Assembly (NCBI GenBank): GCA_032871835.1
Contig: CM065300.1
Coordinates: 9,195,768-9,259,767, forward strand
Source: Dipteronia dyeriana
Lineage: Eukaryota; Streptophyta; Magnoliopsida; Sapindales; Sapindaceae
Reading direction: 5' to 3'
DNA: 64,000 nt
This document shows, in pieces, positions 12,852 to 24,871 of this stretch. The notes below the pieces were generated by a model. It had not been told where the DNA came from. It made no database searches and was given only the letters and a program-made list of their open reading frames with translations. Both the position numbers and the translations under genes were made by a program. Numbering within the stretch: the stretch's first letter is position 1; every line of letters starts with the position of its first letter.

Positions 12852-13079
12852 ATAGTCAATTGGAAAACGGGGGTGGACGTAGGTCCCCCCATCCCCAATC
12901 CGATTTTTTAAACCCTTCCCCCAATTTAGGGAAAATGGGGTTAGGGTAATTTAAGGGGGTAGGTCCCTCCATCCCTATTTTTTCATTTTTTCATTTTTCT
13001 ATTTTTCTATTTTTCCATTTCTTTTATTTTTCCTTGCTTTTTCTCGTTTTCCCGTTTCTCCATTTCCCTAAAGTCTTCA

Positions 13080-14387
13080 CCCGGTGAAGCGCCACTCGAC
13101 CAGCGCCACCCTCACCAGTGCAAAACATCAGTGGTGTTGCACCGGTGAAGCGCCACTCGACCAACACAACACCAACGCAACTTTCCAACCAACAGAACTT
13201 CTAGGGTTTCTTGCCTCACTCCTAAACATATAAATATCCCTTCTTAAGCTCTTCTTGGCACCTATTGCACGACCCTGAAGCTTCAACTCCTCTCATTATA
13301 ATCCAAAACCTCCAAGACACCACCTTTCACTCAAATCCTTCATCTTTCACCAAATCACTAAAACAACCCTCCAATCTATCATCCAAACTTCAAATCCACT
13401 CTACCAAACACCAAATACCCAACCTTCTCACCATTTCCCACCATAAAAACCCAACCTTGGAGTATTTAGGGGAGCATCAAGAGAAGGAGCAAGTCAATCA
13501 CATTCAACCAACCAAGAGAGAGGACATCTACACTTAGTTTATTCTTAACATTTCTCTCTATTATTTAGCACTTGTATTTGATTATGACTTGTATGAAAAT
13601 CACATCTTTTGTAGTCATTTCTTATATTATGAACTAAACCCATCTTTTTTTGGTTAAGGCCAAGATGAAGCCTTTACCATGATTTACTAATAAAGACCAC
13701 CACTTTATTCTTATTGATTGTGTTTATGTATATGTATTTCATGCTATAATTAACATTGAGTGTATAGCTAGCATTTGATGTGTATTTGGTTGTTGTGTGA
13801 TGTACCGAGAGGAGAATCACACAACGTGCTCGATGACATACATGATAGATGTCTAGTAAGGTAGAAATACTCAAGACTAGTCTCTAGGACTCATTCAGTG
13901 AACCACAAAGTTTAATGAACTTGTATGTATTTCGGATGACCATCGAGAGATAGGCTATTGGTACATATAAGAGTTGTTTCTATTGCTCGAGAGAGAGAGT
14001 AGAGACTAATAGAGGGTGTCATAAGTCTACATATGCACTTGTATAATTTATTCATAATGGCGTGTCTATAAATTGGTGAGGATTGGTTAGGTGAATTCAA
14101 GGTCTTAGCCTAAGTTCCTAGTAGCAATACAATCACTTGCTTGTGTGTGACTTTGCCTTGTTTGCTTGTTTGTTTGTTTAAGTTTCATTAGTTGCATTCT
14201 AGGAGTAGTTTATATTTAATTAGTGTTAGAAGTCTAATTTAATCATCAAATATTTGATTGTCTAAATAGTAGTTTAATCAATCAATTGTGGTGATCAATT
14301 CATCAATCCTCGTGGAACGAATCTTATTTATCATTGTGCTACTCCCACGGCTCCGTACTATTGCGGGTGCTTATTTAGGAGTGATCA
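13080..14387 (+). mobile_element. Athila-type Gypsy LTR, copy 1 (5' truncated)
   Basis: Homologous to the complete LTR at 32859-34404, but similarity begins only near 13080; the sequence before it (12849-13079) is unrelated pyrimidine-rich DNA. The LTR carries two GC-rich modules (about 13087-13185) directly upstream of a TATA box (TATAAATA, 13229-13236), then a long non-coding tail ending at CA 14386-14387, six bases before the primer binding site. The short frame at 13265-13537 is within the LTR and has no domain. Confidence 0.75.
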
Positions 14388-14392
14388 ATTTT

Positions 14393-14413
14393 TGACGCCG
14401 CTGCTGGGGATTG
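14393..14413 (+). other. Primer binding site, tRNA-Asp type
   Basis: The sequence tgacgccgctgctggggat closely matches the complement of the 3' end of plant tRNA-Asp, which is the primer used by Athila-type and related Gypsy elements. It lies just after the LTR end (CA, 14386-14387) and before gag. Copy 2 has tggcaccgctaccggggat at the same place (34410-34430). Confidence 0.8.
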
Positions 14414-14484
14414 AGCGGTTTATTGATATCACTACTAGTTGATTCATTACTAATTTAGACATTTTACTTTGTGTTCATTTTCTT

Positions 14485-15540
14485 GTGATTATAGGTGGTT
14501 GCTCTTGTATCAATCATAGTACGAGAAGCAACAATTTACAGGATTTGAGGTTCAATCCGGATATTGAGGGAACGGTCCGAAGAAATAGAAGGATTCAAAG
14601 ACTAGCCATGGAACCCATACCAGCTGCAGCCCAAAAGGGGCAAAATGAGCAAAACGGAGAAGATGACAGGGCCATGAGAGATTATGTGATGCCAATGGTA
14701 GATCCAAACATGTCACTAATTCAACTCTCGATGATAGCCGCAAACAAATTTGATATCAAATCCCATGTCTTTCAAATGTTGACAATGATAGGACAATTTG
14801 GTGGTTTACCAAGTGAAGACCCAAATGTGCATTTGAGGAATTTTAACCAGATTTGCTCAACATTTAAAATCAATGGGGCTACGGACAATGCGATCCGGCT
14901 AAGGATTTTCCCCTTCTCATTAAAGGACCGAGCTAAGGCTTGGTATGACTCATTGGCACCAGGATCGATCACTACTAGGGATGAGTTGATCCAAGCATTC
15001 CTAAGCAAGTATTTCCCTCCCGGAAATGCGACACAGTTGATGAACGAAATCCATGAATTCTCCCAATTTGAATCGGAATCCTTGTATGAAGCATGAGAGA
15101 GATACAAAGAGTTGTTGAGGAAATGTCCATGTCATGGGAGACCGAAATGGTTAATTGTAGAGAAGTTCTACCGGGGTATGAACTTAACAACTCTTCAATT
15201 TGTGAATGCTTCTACGGGTGGTTCTTTGATGAACAAGTCAATGGATGCAGCCTATGATTTAATTGAAGAAATATCGATTGCAAATAGCCATTGGGGAAAT
15301 GATGACCGGAAGGTGTCAAGGAATGCACCCGGCATGGTGGCAGTCGATCAAATGACCGCAATACAAGCTCAAATAAAGGCTTTATCCAACAAAGTTAGCA
15401 AGTTGGCAAGCTCTAGTGCAGCCCAAGTGAATATGGTGAATTGTTATTGGTGTTCGGGGTCTCATGCAAGTGTAGATTGCTAAACGGGAAACCCATTTAC
15501 AACCGGATCCATGGAACAAGTCTCTTTTATGAACTACAAC
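14485..15540 (+). pseudogene. Athila-type gag fragment, copy 1
   Basis: Structural (capsid) protein gene of a Ty3/Gypsy element of the Athila group; this part normally packages the element RNA. The frame holds the retrotransposon gag domain with the family words GQFGGLPSEDPN, IRLRIFPFSLKDRAKAWYDS and LLRKCPCHGRPKW. A TGA at about 15094-15096 replaces the Trp codon kept in copy 2, and a TAA occurs at 15481-15483, before the region that should lead into the zinc knuckle. Similarity to copy 2 stops after aactacaac at 15540, where hAT transposase sequence begins. Protease and pol are absent. It cannot make a full Gag. Confidence 0.85.
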
Positions 15541-16802
15541 TTGTTCATCCAAATACCTCTCTAACTCTGACTTGTTAATACTGCTAACAACTTGACTTTT
15601 ATACAACTAAAATTCTTCATCACCCCCAAACATATCAAAAGAATGATCCAATGAACTATCATCTAACTGTTCAACAAAGCTAGATCCTAATTCATATTCT
15701 TTAATCAAATCCTTTAAAATTTCATGCACTATTTCTCGCTGACTAGATGCACTAGAGCCATAAATTTTACTAAAATAAAAATCAACAAGCAACATCTTAT
15801 ACCTCGGATCCAAAACTACCGCCACAGCCATCACACCAGGAATATCTCTCCAATACTTATCAAACTTGGCAATCATTCCTCTTGCCATTGCTTGTATCTC
15901 AATGTTATGAGAATTAAGCCACCCATTCATTGTCTCTCTCACTTTACAAATCGTGGGAAAAACCATAATAGCTGTAGGATATTTGGTACATAGAAAATTG
16001 AAAAGCAAAATCAACTATTGATATAGAAAAAAAATAATGTTTTATTTTTTTATAATAGTTAAATAAAAATATAATAGTTAAATAAAAATATAATACCTGA
16101 GAAAAACTCCATTAACTTGTAAAATGGTTTTAAATACTCCACCATAATTGTTGCTAACTGCCACTCTGATTCATCGGGCAAACATTTATATTGTGGCTCA
16201 TAATGCTGAACACGAATAAAAACATCCTTATAATTCAAGGCACCCGAAGGCATGAAATATGTGGAATTCCATCTAGTGGGACAATCAAGCACAAGCTTCT
16301 TAGAATATTTAATTTTTAATTGATTTGCTGCATTCTCGAAAGCTTCAATTCTCTTGTTTGATGCTATCCAAAAATAAATACTATCACTAATTTTCTCAAT
16401 GCTATTTGCAATCACTTTCAACCCATCTCGCACCACCAAATTCAAGATGTGGGCACAACATCACATATGGAATAACCTCCCACCTAACAATAATGCATCA
16501 CCAAATTTGTTTTTGATTTTCTCAATCATATAGTCATTAGTGGAAAAATTATCCATAGTAATTGCAGACAACTTTCTATCCACATTCTAGTCATAAAAAC
16601 ATGTCACCAACTGTTCACCAAGTGATGTAGCATCATGTGGACTTAACACATGTATAAAACGCAAGATTCTACTATGCAACCCATGATTAATCAATGAAAT
16701 GCATAGTAACAACCATGTATCCCATTTTTGTACTAGATGTCCATATATCCGTAGTAATTGCTACTTTACTTTCAATGCTATCCAACAAATTCAATGTCTT
16801 AT
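15541..16802 (-). pseudogene. hAT transposase, C-terminal and central part
   Basis: Minus-strand remnant of a plant hAT transposase. From 5' to 3' (high to low coordinate): a catalytic-region segment at about 16446-16802 with TTDIWTS and GYMVVT wording but frameshifts and stops; 16059-16445 with the family signature LDCPTRWNSTY; 15607-16014, the hAT-like RNase-H fold segment (FDKYW, LDPRYKM). Finally SELERYLDE at about 15541-15580 begins the dimerisation region, which is cut off where it meets the Athila gag fragment. In the intact protein these parts cut and rejoin the element ends; this copy is dead. It is continuous with 19420-19880 once the insertion at 16803-19414 is set aside. Confidence 0.85.
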
Positions 16803-19414
16803 TGTTAGGTTTTAGTTTGTGTCGGCATTAATTCCATATCAAAATGATGTTTACTTGTAATGACTTAGTTGTTTAGGCTCATGATGATTCAAGCTTCAAG
16901 GAAGAAGAAACAACAAGTCAAAGCAAGTTCTAAGTCTTCAAAGAGAAAGGATGCAATTTGGTTCTACAAAGGTATACTAAGACCTTATCCTTCTCTTACA
17001 AGCCTTAGGCACACACACACATATCATGCATTTGTGTCCCTGCATCGTTGTGCACCATTATAGGCACACACATACAATTCATTCATATGTGTCCATGCAT
17101 CATTGTGCACCATTTATAACACATTCACACACTTAAAGATGAATGCTCATGCATTGGTTTGAACATAACATGTTTTAGAATATGCATGATTGGAAACTAT
17201 CTCTATGTAGTTTGCATTCTAGTGTGAATTGTGTTTGTGTGTGTATATGTTTGTATAACATGGATATTGAACTTGGATTTAGTCTTAAATCATTCTTGAT
17301 AGAGTTCCGGTCATTTCGGTTACTCATACTATTGATTTCAAGTTCTAAGTCAAAAGATACTACACTTTCAACTCATGTTTCATACATTGTCTTCGTCTTC
17401 ATATATCGAGTCGAATTATTATTTTCTGGGTTGAGTATCTTATATGTCCATGTTCGTGTGAGAGTTACGGTTCGTAATCCGTAAACGTATTTGAATTTTG
17501 ATTTTGAAGGCTAGAGAACTGTTGAAGAACGCGAAGGGAGTGCGAGAGGAAAAGATTGCATCCAAGCAATCTTTCCCGAGATGGCGCATGGCCATCTCGT
17601 GACAGAATGCTTGCTGCCCCGAGATGCCCACGTGCCATCTCGGGCAGTATGTATTCTTGGGCTCTTAAGGGTGTTTTGGTCTTTTCATAATTCATTCTTA
17701 TCCCTCTTCTTTATAATCTCTTTCCCTCTCACATTTCATTCTAAGAAGAAATTCAAATCAAGTGTGTAGAATTTTCTCTCTAAATTTTATCACCTTCCAA
17801 ACATCATAACTTCTTCATTTGAACTCCAATTTGATTGATTCGAATTTGAGAGTATTCATCTATTCATCCTCCACCTTTTCTCTAAAGGTTTGAGTTAATT
17901 TTGCTGCTGTTTTTGGTGTCTAATCATACAAAAACGGGACTGCACCTAGATAAACTAAGGTATTGATTTTCTCTCAAAGTTTTCTTTTAAAACTTGATCA
18001 ATTGCCTTGGGTTTTCTTCTTCTACATATATTTGTATATTGTAAGTGTTTTAATTTGTGTTTTGAACACTTTCAAAGCTAGTTTGAGTTTCAATTGAAAT
18101 CATACATGTTGAGTTAGGTTTTGATTTTGCCTATGTTATCACATGTTTGGGATTGTATTGTGCTAGCTTTGATTCTAGGACTATTTGATGATCTTTGATT
18201 GATTGATGTTGAGAAAAATAGTTCCTCACATGTATTAGGCTCTCTTGGCCGAATTTCTCACATAATACATGTGCTTATGTTCTTTTGAGCTATTCATGTG
18301 TTTTTATTGAATCTATGATTACGAATATGCTCTAGAACTTTAGCTTAAATCTAATTGACTTTGTCATATGATTTTAGCATGTTTTAGGTTTTTGTGATTT
18401 AAACTTGATCTTGTGATTTGTTGATCATATCTTGTGATTCAAGTTTAGATATATGCATGAATCTAGTTTGTGATTAATGTTGAACATATCTTACATAATC
18501 TAGATTGGTTACACATGCATGATAGACTAGACTATATGTGATTTGTGCATTCATGCTCATGTCTAGTATTTTCCATAGGATGTGTTGATCATAGCATTCT
18601 ATGTTGCGTGCTTGTTTGCATTTTGCATTTATGATCACCTAGATGCCTTGTGAGAAGGAAGTCTTGAAGATAGGTGTGAGACCTATGGTGAGCAAGAAGT
18701 CTTGGCAAGAGGTGTGAAGCCTCGGATTGTCGAGTAAGAAGTCTTGGCTAGATGTGTGAAGCCTTGGATAGTCGAGCAAGAAGTCTTGCATAGAGTTGGG
18801 AGAACTCGGATATGTGAGCAAGAAAGTCTTGACTAGAGTCGAGAAGAGTCGGATAGTTGAGCAAGAAGTCTTGTCTTGAGTCGTGAGGATCCGGATAAGG
18901 TGAGCAAAGAAGTCTTGACAAGAGGTGTGAAGCCTCGGATTGTTGAGCATAGGGCGACAACTTCTAGAGTAGGGTAGGAGGGTAGTTTCTAGGTGAAGAG
19001 GTCACTTAAGAGATTGTACTTGTCTTATCTACTAGTGGATTTTGTTTGCCGGTGGCTGCTAGCCCGTGGATGTTTACTCTTCGAAGGTTTACCACGTTAT
19101 ATATTGTGTCAACTTTTCTCTATCCATATCTCTCAAATATTTGTATTGTGGATAGAACTCTTTATGTATGTTGACTTCCTTTTTATAATATTGATTGTGT
19201 ATGTGTAACAATTACTTGTTTGTATCACACTTTACTTGTGTTTATATATTGATTAATTGTCTTTAATTGATATATATATATTGTGATACAAGCAATCTAG
19301 AGGGACAAACTTTTGTTTATTTCTAAGGGAGTCGAAAAAAGTGTCTAACTTATTCATCCCCCCCCCCCCCCCCCCAAAGTTAGCCTTGAGCATTTAACCT
19401 TAATTGTATTTTCA
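16803..19414 (+). mobile_element. Large LTR-like (probable solo LTR) insertion in hAT
   Basis: A 2612-bp segment that begins TGTTAGG and ends TTCA, flanked by a perfect 5-bp duplication CTTAT (16798-16802 and 19415-19419), as expected for an LTR retroelement. It interrupts the hAT transposase. It contains no gag or pol. Inside are CT-rich leader-like sequence (17690-17790), a tandem array of a 50-bp-scale unit (18640-18955) and an 18-base C tract (19358-19375). Such long LTRs with internal arrays recall the SIRE/Maximus branch of Copia, but that lineage call is only a guess. The short frames within it (17182-17484, 18993-19208) have no domain. Confidence 0.7.
18640..18955. repeat. Minisatellite inside the LTR-like insertion
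   Basis: About six imperfect units built around gagcaagaagtcttg...agaggtgtgaagcctcggat. Unit starts fall near 18651, 18695, 18742, 18775, 18817, 18857 and 18901, so the spacing is 33-47 bp. The minus-strand frames here (18639-18950, 18748-18960) owe their length to the repeat and are not genes. Confidence 0.75.
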
Positions 19415-19547
19415 CTTATCCATCTCCACATTATACAACTTAAAATTTTCACTTTTCAGCGTGTTTCTACTCGTTGATTCACACCTAGGTTGGCAATACC
19501 CCATTATCTCCTGAAACCCCGTGTATTCTACAAATCTTAAAGGAAGC

Positions 19548-19880
19548 TCATGCATTATAATCAATTAAAGACATTTTAACAACATTTGGATCAAACGAGG
19601 TATTAGTCGAATTTGTAGCTTCTTGATGATCATCAAGACATTTTAACACATGCTTCCTTAAACTTGATGTCCCTTTAGTAGCATTTAACAACTTTTCACA
19701 AAAATTACCTTTTTCCATCATAACACCATTAACATCAACCCTAATCATGTAATTCCAAACAAATGATGTTTGTCTTTTCCGTTTAAAGCCACCTGAAGCA
19801 CCACTTGGCTCAACATCTTCAACTTCAATATTACCACTGCCCATAGAAACATTTACTTGACTTCCTTCGAAACTAGTCAT
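19548..19880 (-). pseudogene. hAT transposase N-terminus (BED finger)
   Basis: Amino-terminal exon of the same hAT element. It encodes 110 residues: an acidic leader, a KRKRQ basic patch, then a BED-type zinc finger. In BED fingers the metal ligands are two Cys and a His plus Cys/His; here GNFCEKLL...TSSLRKHVLKC keeps one Cys of the first pair, the His and the last Cys, while the first Cys position appears to be Gly-Asn. The finger normally binds the element ends. The stop at 19548 and the following frameshifts show the gene is broken. Confidence 0.75.
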
Positions 19881-21502
19881 GTATAACTACCTAACACATC
19901 ATTTAACACATCATTTAATTTCATCGAAATTAAACATGAAATTATATGAATGATCATAATTTACGATAACCGATTGATGAATTGTCTATTTAATATTGAT
20001 GACATCCAATAGCAAACAATTTTCAAATATTGATCTCATTAACAAGAGAATGACCATACTAATGACATAGCCACAAGAAAACCAAAATTTATGAATGTGC
20101 CTCATTTTGCAAGTATCCACAAACAAAAATTCAATATTTTCATCAAGTTAGTTCATTCAGAACATCCTCAACTCACTCTTCAATTATTCCGTATACCAAA
20201 CATCACCATTTCGAAAACCAGTTCCTGTCTATTTAAGATAACAAATCTCTCTAGCATCCAAAAACATCAAACATGCAACATAACTTTCAGTTCCTGTCTA
20301 TTTAATATTGATGACTTTCAGTTTTACCAACACTTCATACACATAATGTTCCTTAAAAAAACACATAATATTTTATAAACCTTAGATCTGATAACAAGAT
20401 TTAAAAAATTGTTTTAACACATGTAATTTTCATCAATTGTAAAGTTTTTTTTTTTTTAAAAAAGTAGCATTCAATTTTATATCTTCCAAGTAAATTGGAC
20501 TTGCAACATGAATATGACAGTATATAAATCAAAGATTGAATCCCATAGTACTGTAGGAGACCAGAAAATTATTAAAATAATGTTACAACTAAGATCCATG
20601 TCTTTCCTTTTTCCATCCAACTAGTCCCCTGCCCTCTCTTATACTTCCTTTGCGTAAAGCCATAAATTGTATTGCCATAAATTGATTAGCACAGCATGAT
20701 AACAGCAGTTATAAGAAACCGACTTAATCATGAGTTTAGTAAATGATTAGGCTAAGTAAGATAGAACTCTGCCATGGAGCTACAACAGTTATATTGAATA
20801 CATGAACTTTGACAGAAAAAACTTTAAGAGAGGGTGATTCTTAAGCGTAAATTCTATATCATAGCATCTAAACTAAAGCAGAGGTAAGTGACAATTGCAT
20901 CAAGGCAAGGCTAATATGTTTCAACAAAACCTTTGAATCTGCAGCAACAAAAGCAAAGGAAAATACACTGCAAAGAATCCAAATCCATCAAAATCCATCA
21001 TCCAAAAATCATGAAAATCATAACAACAAAAACATATTCAGACAAAAATCACAAAACCCATCATAAACGAATCAACACAAAATAAAAAAAAATAAAGATT
21101 TGAAACTAGTTGTACCTGTTGAAGAAGCAAAGAGGTTCGCAAATAGTCGTCTAAGAGAGACGACTAACCGATATGCTTCTTCAGTGATGTGTCGATGGCG
21201 ACGAGAGTGGGATGGAGACTGCGGCGGGAGTGGGATGGGAGTGAAATTGTAAAAGGAGGCGTTGAAACTTGAAAGAAGACATGAAACCATATTTTTTTTA
21301 AAAGAAAACCAGATATGGGTAGTTTTTTAACGGGTCAAAATAATACCCGATCAAGATCCATAACCGACCCATAATTATTGTGGGTTTGATTGGACAAAAT
21401 CCATTAGGGTCCATAACTGATATGGGTTGGATATATACCCAATCCAAATCACATGGATCTGGACAAGATCCAATAGACCCAATCCATTTTGCCATCTCTA
21501 GG
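19881..21502 (-). mobile_element. hAT element 5' region and terminus
   Basis: Non-coding leader and sub-terminal region of the hAT element whose transposase lies downstream on the minus strand. The end at about 21480-21502 reads TAGAGATGGCAAAATGGATTGG on the minus strand, the characteristic start of plant hAT elements. The opposite terminus is missing because the element is truncated at its junction with the Athila gag near 15540. Around 21060-21290 there is a more GC-rich patch that could be a leader exon; I could not connect it to the transposase. Confidence 0.6.
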
Positions 21503-22033
21503 TATGAGTTTGGGTCTTATAGGACCCGACCCGAAATCGACTCATTATCACCTAGTCAAAATCCCACCTAGACACCACTCTCCAATTATAAGCCACCAAA
21601 ATGACACCAAAGTACCTTATCACTGCCATGTAGGACTTCACATGTGCCTTAATGAGCGAAATCAGATAAGCAGTGGTGTACCACTCTTAAAGGACAGCGG
21701 CATAGGATGAACATCAGAGGATGAATGATGGACGAGGATTGATGGAAATGAGCAATTGAGCGGCGAGAGGGAGAGAGAGAGAGGCGGTGAGTTGGGAGAA
21801 AATCTAGGGTTTATGTTGATTTGAAAGTGTGAGGCTGGTAAAATTAGGGTTTTTTTTTATATATGTTGAATCTAGGATCAGTTTTCGGTCCAAGATGTTG
21901 AACCAGACACCAAATCGAGATATTCAGTTTTCATGAACATGAACAAAACCGAACCGATCAGTACAAAAAAAAATAGATTAAACGATCCACCGTTTCTGTT
22001 CGGTTCGGTTCATTGGTTTTTTGCCCACCCCTA
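21503..22033. mobile_element. Unassigned DNA ending in a truncated hAT-type MITE
   Basis: No gene seen. The right edge (22022-22033) is gcccacccctag, the usual 3' end of plant hAT-type MITEs, preceded by cggttcggttcattgg. Its matching left end (taggggtgggc) is not found, so the element is truncated on the left at an unknown point after about 21840. The right edge abuts LINE coding sequence. Confidence 0.45.
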
Positions 22034-22251
22034 GGTTGCAATCCCTCAAGGACTCTCTCTCAATGTCTTTATGGATTGTGGAACTAGTTCTAAGAAGCTT
22101 AGTAAAATACATGCTAATAATACCTTCCAAGTCTGACTCTGACTCTGACTCTGACTCCTTCCAAAGCCCATTATCATCCAATAGACCCATAATCTTGTTA
22201 CGGGCTTTTCTAGCCAAGCCTTCGAGTGGAAGAAACATGTATTACGGTATT
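22034..22251 (-). pseudogene. LINE fragment, before reverse transcriptase core
   Basis: Minus-strand fragment of a plant L1-type non-LTR element. The frame encodes ARNKIMGLLDDNGLW followed by YFTKLLRTS, the segment that lies between endonuclease and reverse transcriptase cores in plant LINEs (IKGLLDDNGVW...YFxxLF is the family wording). It is continuous with 23790-24146 once the intervening MITE is set aside. No RT core is present; the fragment stops at 22033. Confidence 0.65.
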
Positions 22252-23781
22252 TAGGTGTGGGCATTTTTGGGTTGGGTTGGGTTGGGTTGTGTTGAAACTT
22301 TTTCAACCCAACATAAATTTTAACCCAACCCAACCTAACCAAACCCAATATTTATCCGGTTGGGTTGGGCTGGGTTGATCGAGTTAGGCTTTTTAAGCCC
22401 AATAGAAAAATATATATATATTTGAATTCAAAGTTTGTTATATCAAAATTCAAATTTAAAATATTTTTCACCCAAATATCATACCACATTAAGTTTAGAT
22501 TTCTTAAACGCATCAAAATCAAATCAAACATATAATACAGATTGTTTAAATATTTGTTGCATAATTAAAAAAATAAAAATATAACAATTTATCAAACTTG
22601 GGAAGTCTCCATCTAAGCCTCCCATCATTTTTTACAATATAACCACTTCGATGAATATCTCGTAGTTGGATAATCTATTATTTATTTCGACCAACATAAT
22701 AGTTTGAGTTTATATACAATTATTAGACTTTTTTCTACCAAATTCTTAATCAAATCCTAAGAAAAAAAAATGCATTTTAAAGTATAATTAAGGATATGTC
22801 AATTAATACAAAAGACGAAGACAATATAATTGCATGTTTTTAAAAAATGTATTATATATTTATGGTCTAAAATATTTCTAGCCAAGGCCTTCGAGTGGAA
22901 GAAATATGTATTACGGTATTTAGGTGTGGGCATTTTCAGGTTGGGTTGGTTCAACACAATCCAACCTAACATAAATTTTAACCCAACCCAACCAAATCCA
23001 ATATTTATCGGGTTAGGTTGGGCTGGGTAGATCGAGTTGGGCTTTTTAAGCTCAATAGAAAAAAAAAATTGAATTCAAATTTTATTATATCAAAATTCAA
23101 ATTTAAAATATTTTTCACCCAAATATCATATCACATTAAGTTTAGATTCCTTAAACGCATCAAAATCAAATCAAACATATAATACAGATTGTTTAAATAT
23201 TTGTTGCATAATTAAAAAAAATAAAAATATAACAATTTATCTAACTTGGAAAGTCTCCATCTAAGCCTCCCATCATTTTTTATAATATAATCACTTCGAT
23301 GAATATCTCGTAGTTGGATAATCTATTATTTATTTCGACCAATATAATAGTTTGAGTTTATATACAATTATTAGACTTTTTTCTACCAAATTCTTAATCA
23401 AATCCTAAGAAAAAAAATGCATTTTAAAGCATAATTAAGGATGTGTCAATTAATACAAAAGATGAAGACAATATAATTGCATGTTTTTCAAAAATATATT
23501 ATATATTTATGGTATAAAATATTTAAAATTATGTATTTATATTTATCATTTATAATATTATAAATGGTGCATGAGTAAAATTTTTAAATATTTTTTAGAA
23601 AATGAGATTTCATAATATATAATAATAATAAATAAATTTATTTATTTTATTTTTTATTATTAATATCGGATTGTCGGATTGAACTGAATTATATTTTATC
23701 AACCCAACCCAATCCAATCTTAAAAGTAACCCAACCCAATCTAGTCAGGTTGACGGGTTGGTGGGTTGGTACCCACCCCTA
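22252..23781. mobile_element. hAT-type MITE with internal tandem duplication
   Basis: The element starts TAGGTGTGGGC and ends CCCACCCCTA, and is flanked by perfect 8-bp duplications ACGGTATT (22244-22251 and 23782-23789), the hallmark of a hAT insertion. Long stretches of gggttgggttggg mark the left part. A 668-bp unit is tandemly repeated: 22207-22874 and 22875 to about 23540. The second unit contains not only the 5' part of the MITE but also about 40 bp of the LINE flank and the target duplication, so the duplication happened after insertion. Confidence 0.85.
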
Positions 23782-23789
23782 ACGGTATT

Positions 23790-24146
23790 TGCTCTTGAGT
23801 CAGTCTACTCTAGCCCTTTGTTGCCAATATATATCTTTAGTACTCAAAACGATCTAGCAGCCTTGCAAGCTTCGCTAAGCGCTTTCCTTTTCTTGTAAAT
23901 ATCTCGGTGAAGGCTTGTCCTTTTCTTTATGTTCCAGTGATCTAGTAACTTACCACACGACTTGATGTTATCTAGGACCATATCCTCATTGCTACCCTAA
24001 CCGCCCTTCCTCTAAAAAGAAGAAATAATGTCCTGACACTCATGATGTCGACCCAACACTTCTTAAAATAGAAGTGCCTCTTCTTTTTATTCAAAACATC
24101 CACAACAGAGTTTTTCCCCTTCAAAAATCCAATACCCATGGCTGAT
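23790..24146 (-). pseudogene. LINE fragment, linker region
   Basis: Continuation of the minus-strand LINE. Read in three frames it gives pieces such as KKRHFYFKKCW and SCGKLLDHWN, which fit the Cys/Trp-containing linker between the endonuclease and reverse transcriptase of plant L1 elements, with frameshifts and stops. It is bounded by a MITE on each side. Confidence 0.5.
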
Positions 24147-24871
24147 TAAGGTTGTGTAAAAAACTGTCAAACCGAACCAAACCGGTCAACCCAACCCAAT
24201 CCAATCCAAACCATACAGTTTGGGTTGGTTCGATTACAAATATAAAAAATGAGTGGGTCTGTTTGTCCAAAAGACAGACCGATTAAAGATGGTTCGGTTT
24301 GAATTGAGTGAAATAATTCACCAAACCAAACCAAACCACATATTTTAAAAAGTAAAACTAAAATATAAAATTCACCCACGTTTTCTATTCGGTTCATGTT
24401 TTATAACTTTTACCAATTACTTTAAGTTGTTATAGTCTATTTATTTGTTTTGATACAATTTTTCTGATTGATTGATGTATTAGGGTTTCAAAAGCATAGA
24501 TACTATCAAACATGTCTTTAATTGGTAATAAACATGTCTTTAATCGATAATTACTCATTTGTTTTTTCTGTACTTCCTATATATATATATATATCATTAA
24601 TATTTCATGTTATGATTATTTTATTTAAATACTTTTTATGATATAATACTAAAAATAAAATATTTTTGAATTCAAATATAAACCGATAAACCAATCCAAA
24701 CCAACCTGACCTTTTTTGGTTTGGTTTGAATTGGTTTGAAAAATCAAATTGGTTTGGGTTGGATTGAAATATAGTCAAACCGATCTATATTTGTTTGGTT
24801 TGGTTTGGTTTGGTTTGGTTTGGTTTGATATTGAGCTTTGACCCAAACCGAACCGAAAATGCACACCCCTA
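24147..24871. mobile_element. hAT-type MITE
   Basis: A 725-bp non-coding element starting TAAGGTTGTGT and ending TGCACACCCCTA. It is rich in aaccgaaccaaaccgg at the left and its inverted form (ggtttggtttggtttgg) at the right. Flanks tggctgat (24139-24146) and cgactgat (24872-24879) agree at 6 of 8 positions and probably are the decayed target duplication. It splits the LINE. Confidence 0.65.

Noticed and set aside
13265..13537. 90-residue frame downstream of the LTR TATA box, with a counterpart at 33287-33532
   Set aside because: Lies within the Athila-type LTR leader, is not conserved in frame between the two copies and has no domain.
18639..18960. Repetitive minus-strand frames of 103 and 70 residues
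   Set aside because: They translate the minisatellite inside the LTR-like insertion and change phrase with each unit.
22252..22330. gggttgggttggg runs resembling telomeric repeats
   Set aside because: The unit is not the plant telomere heptamer, and the runs are the normal ends of this hAT-type MITE family.
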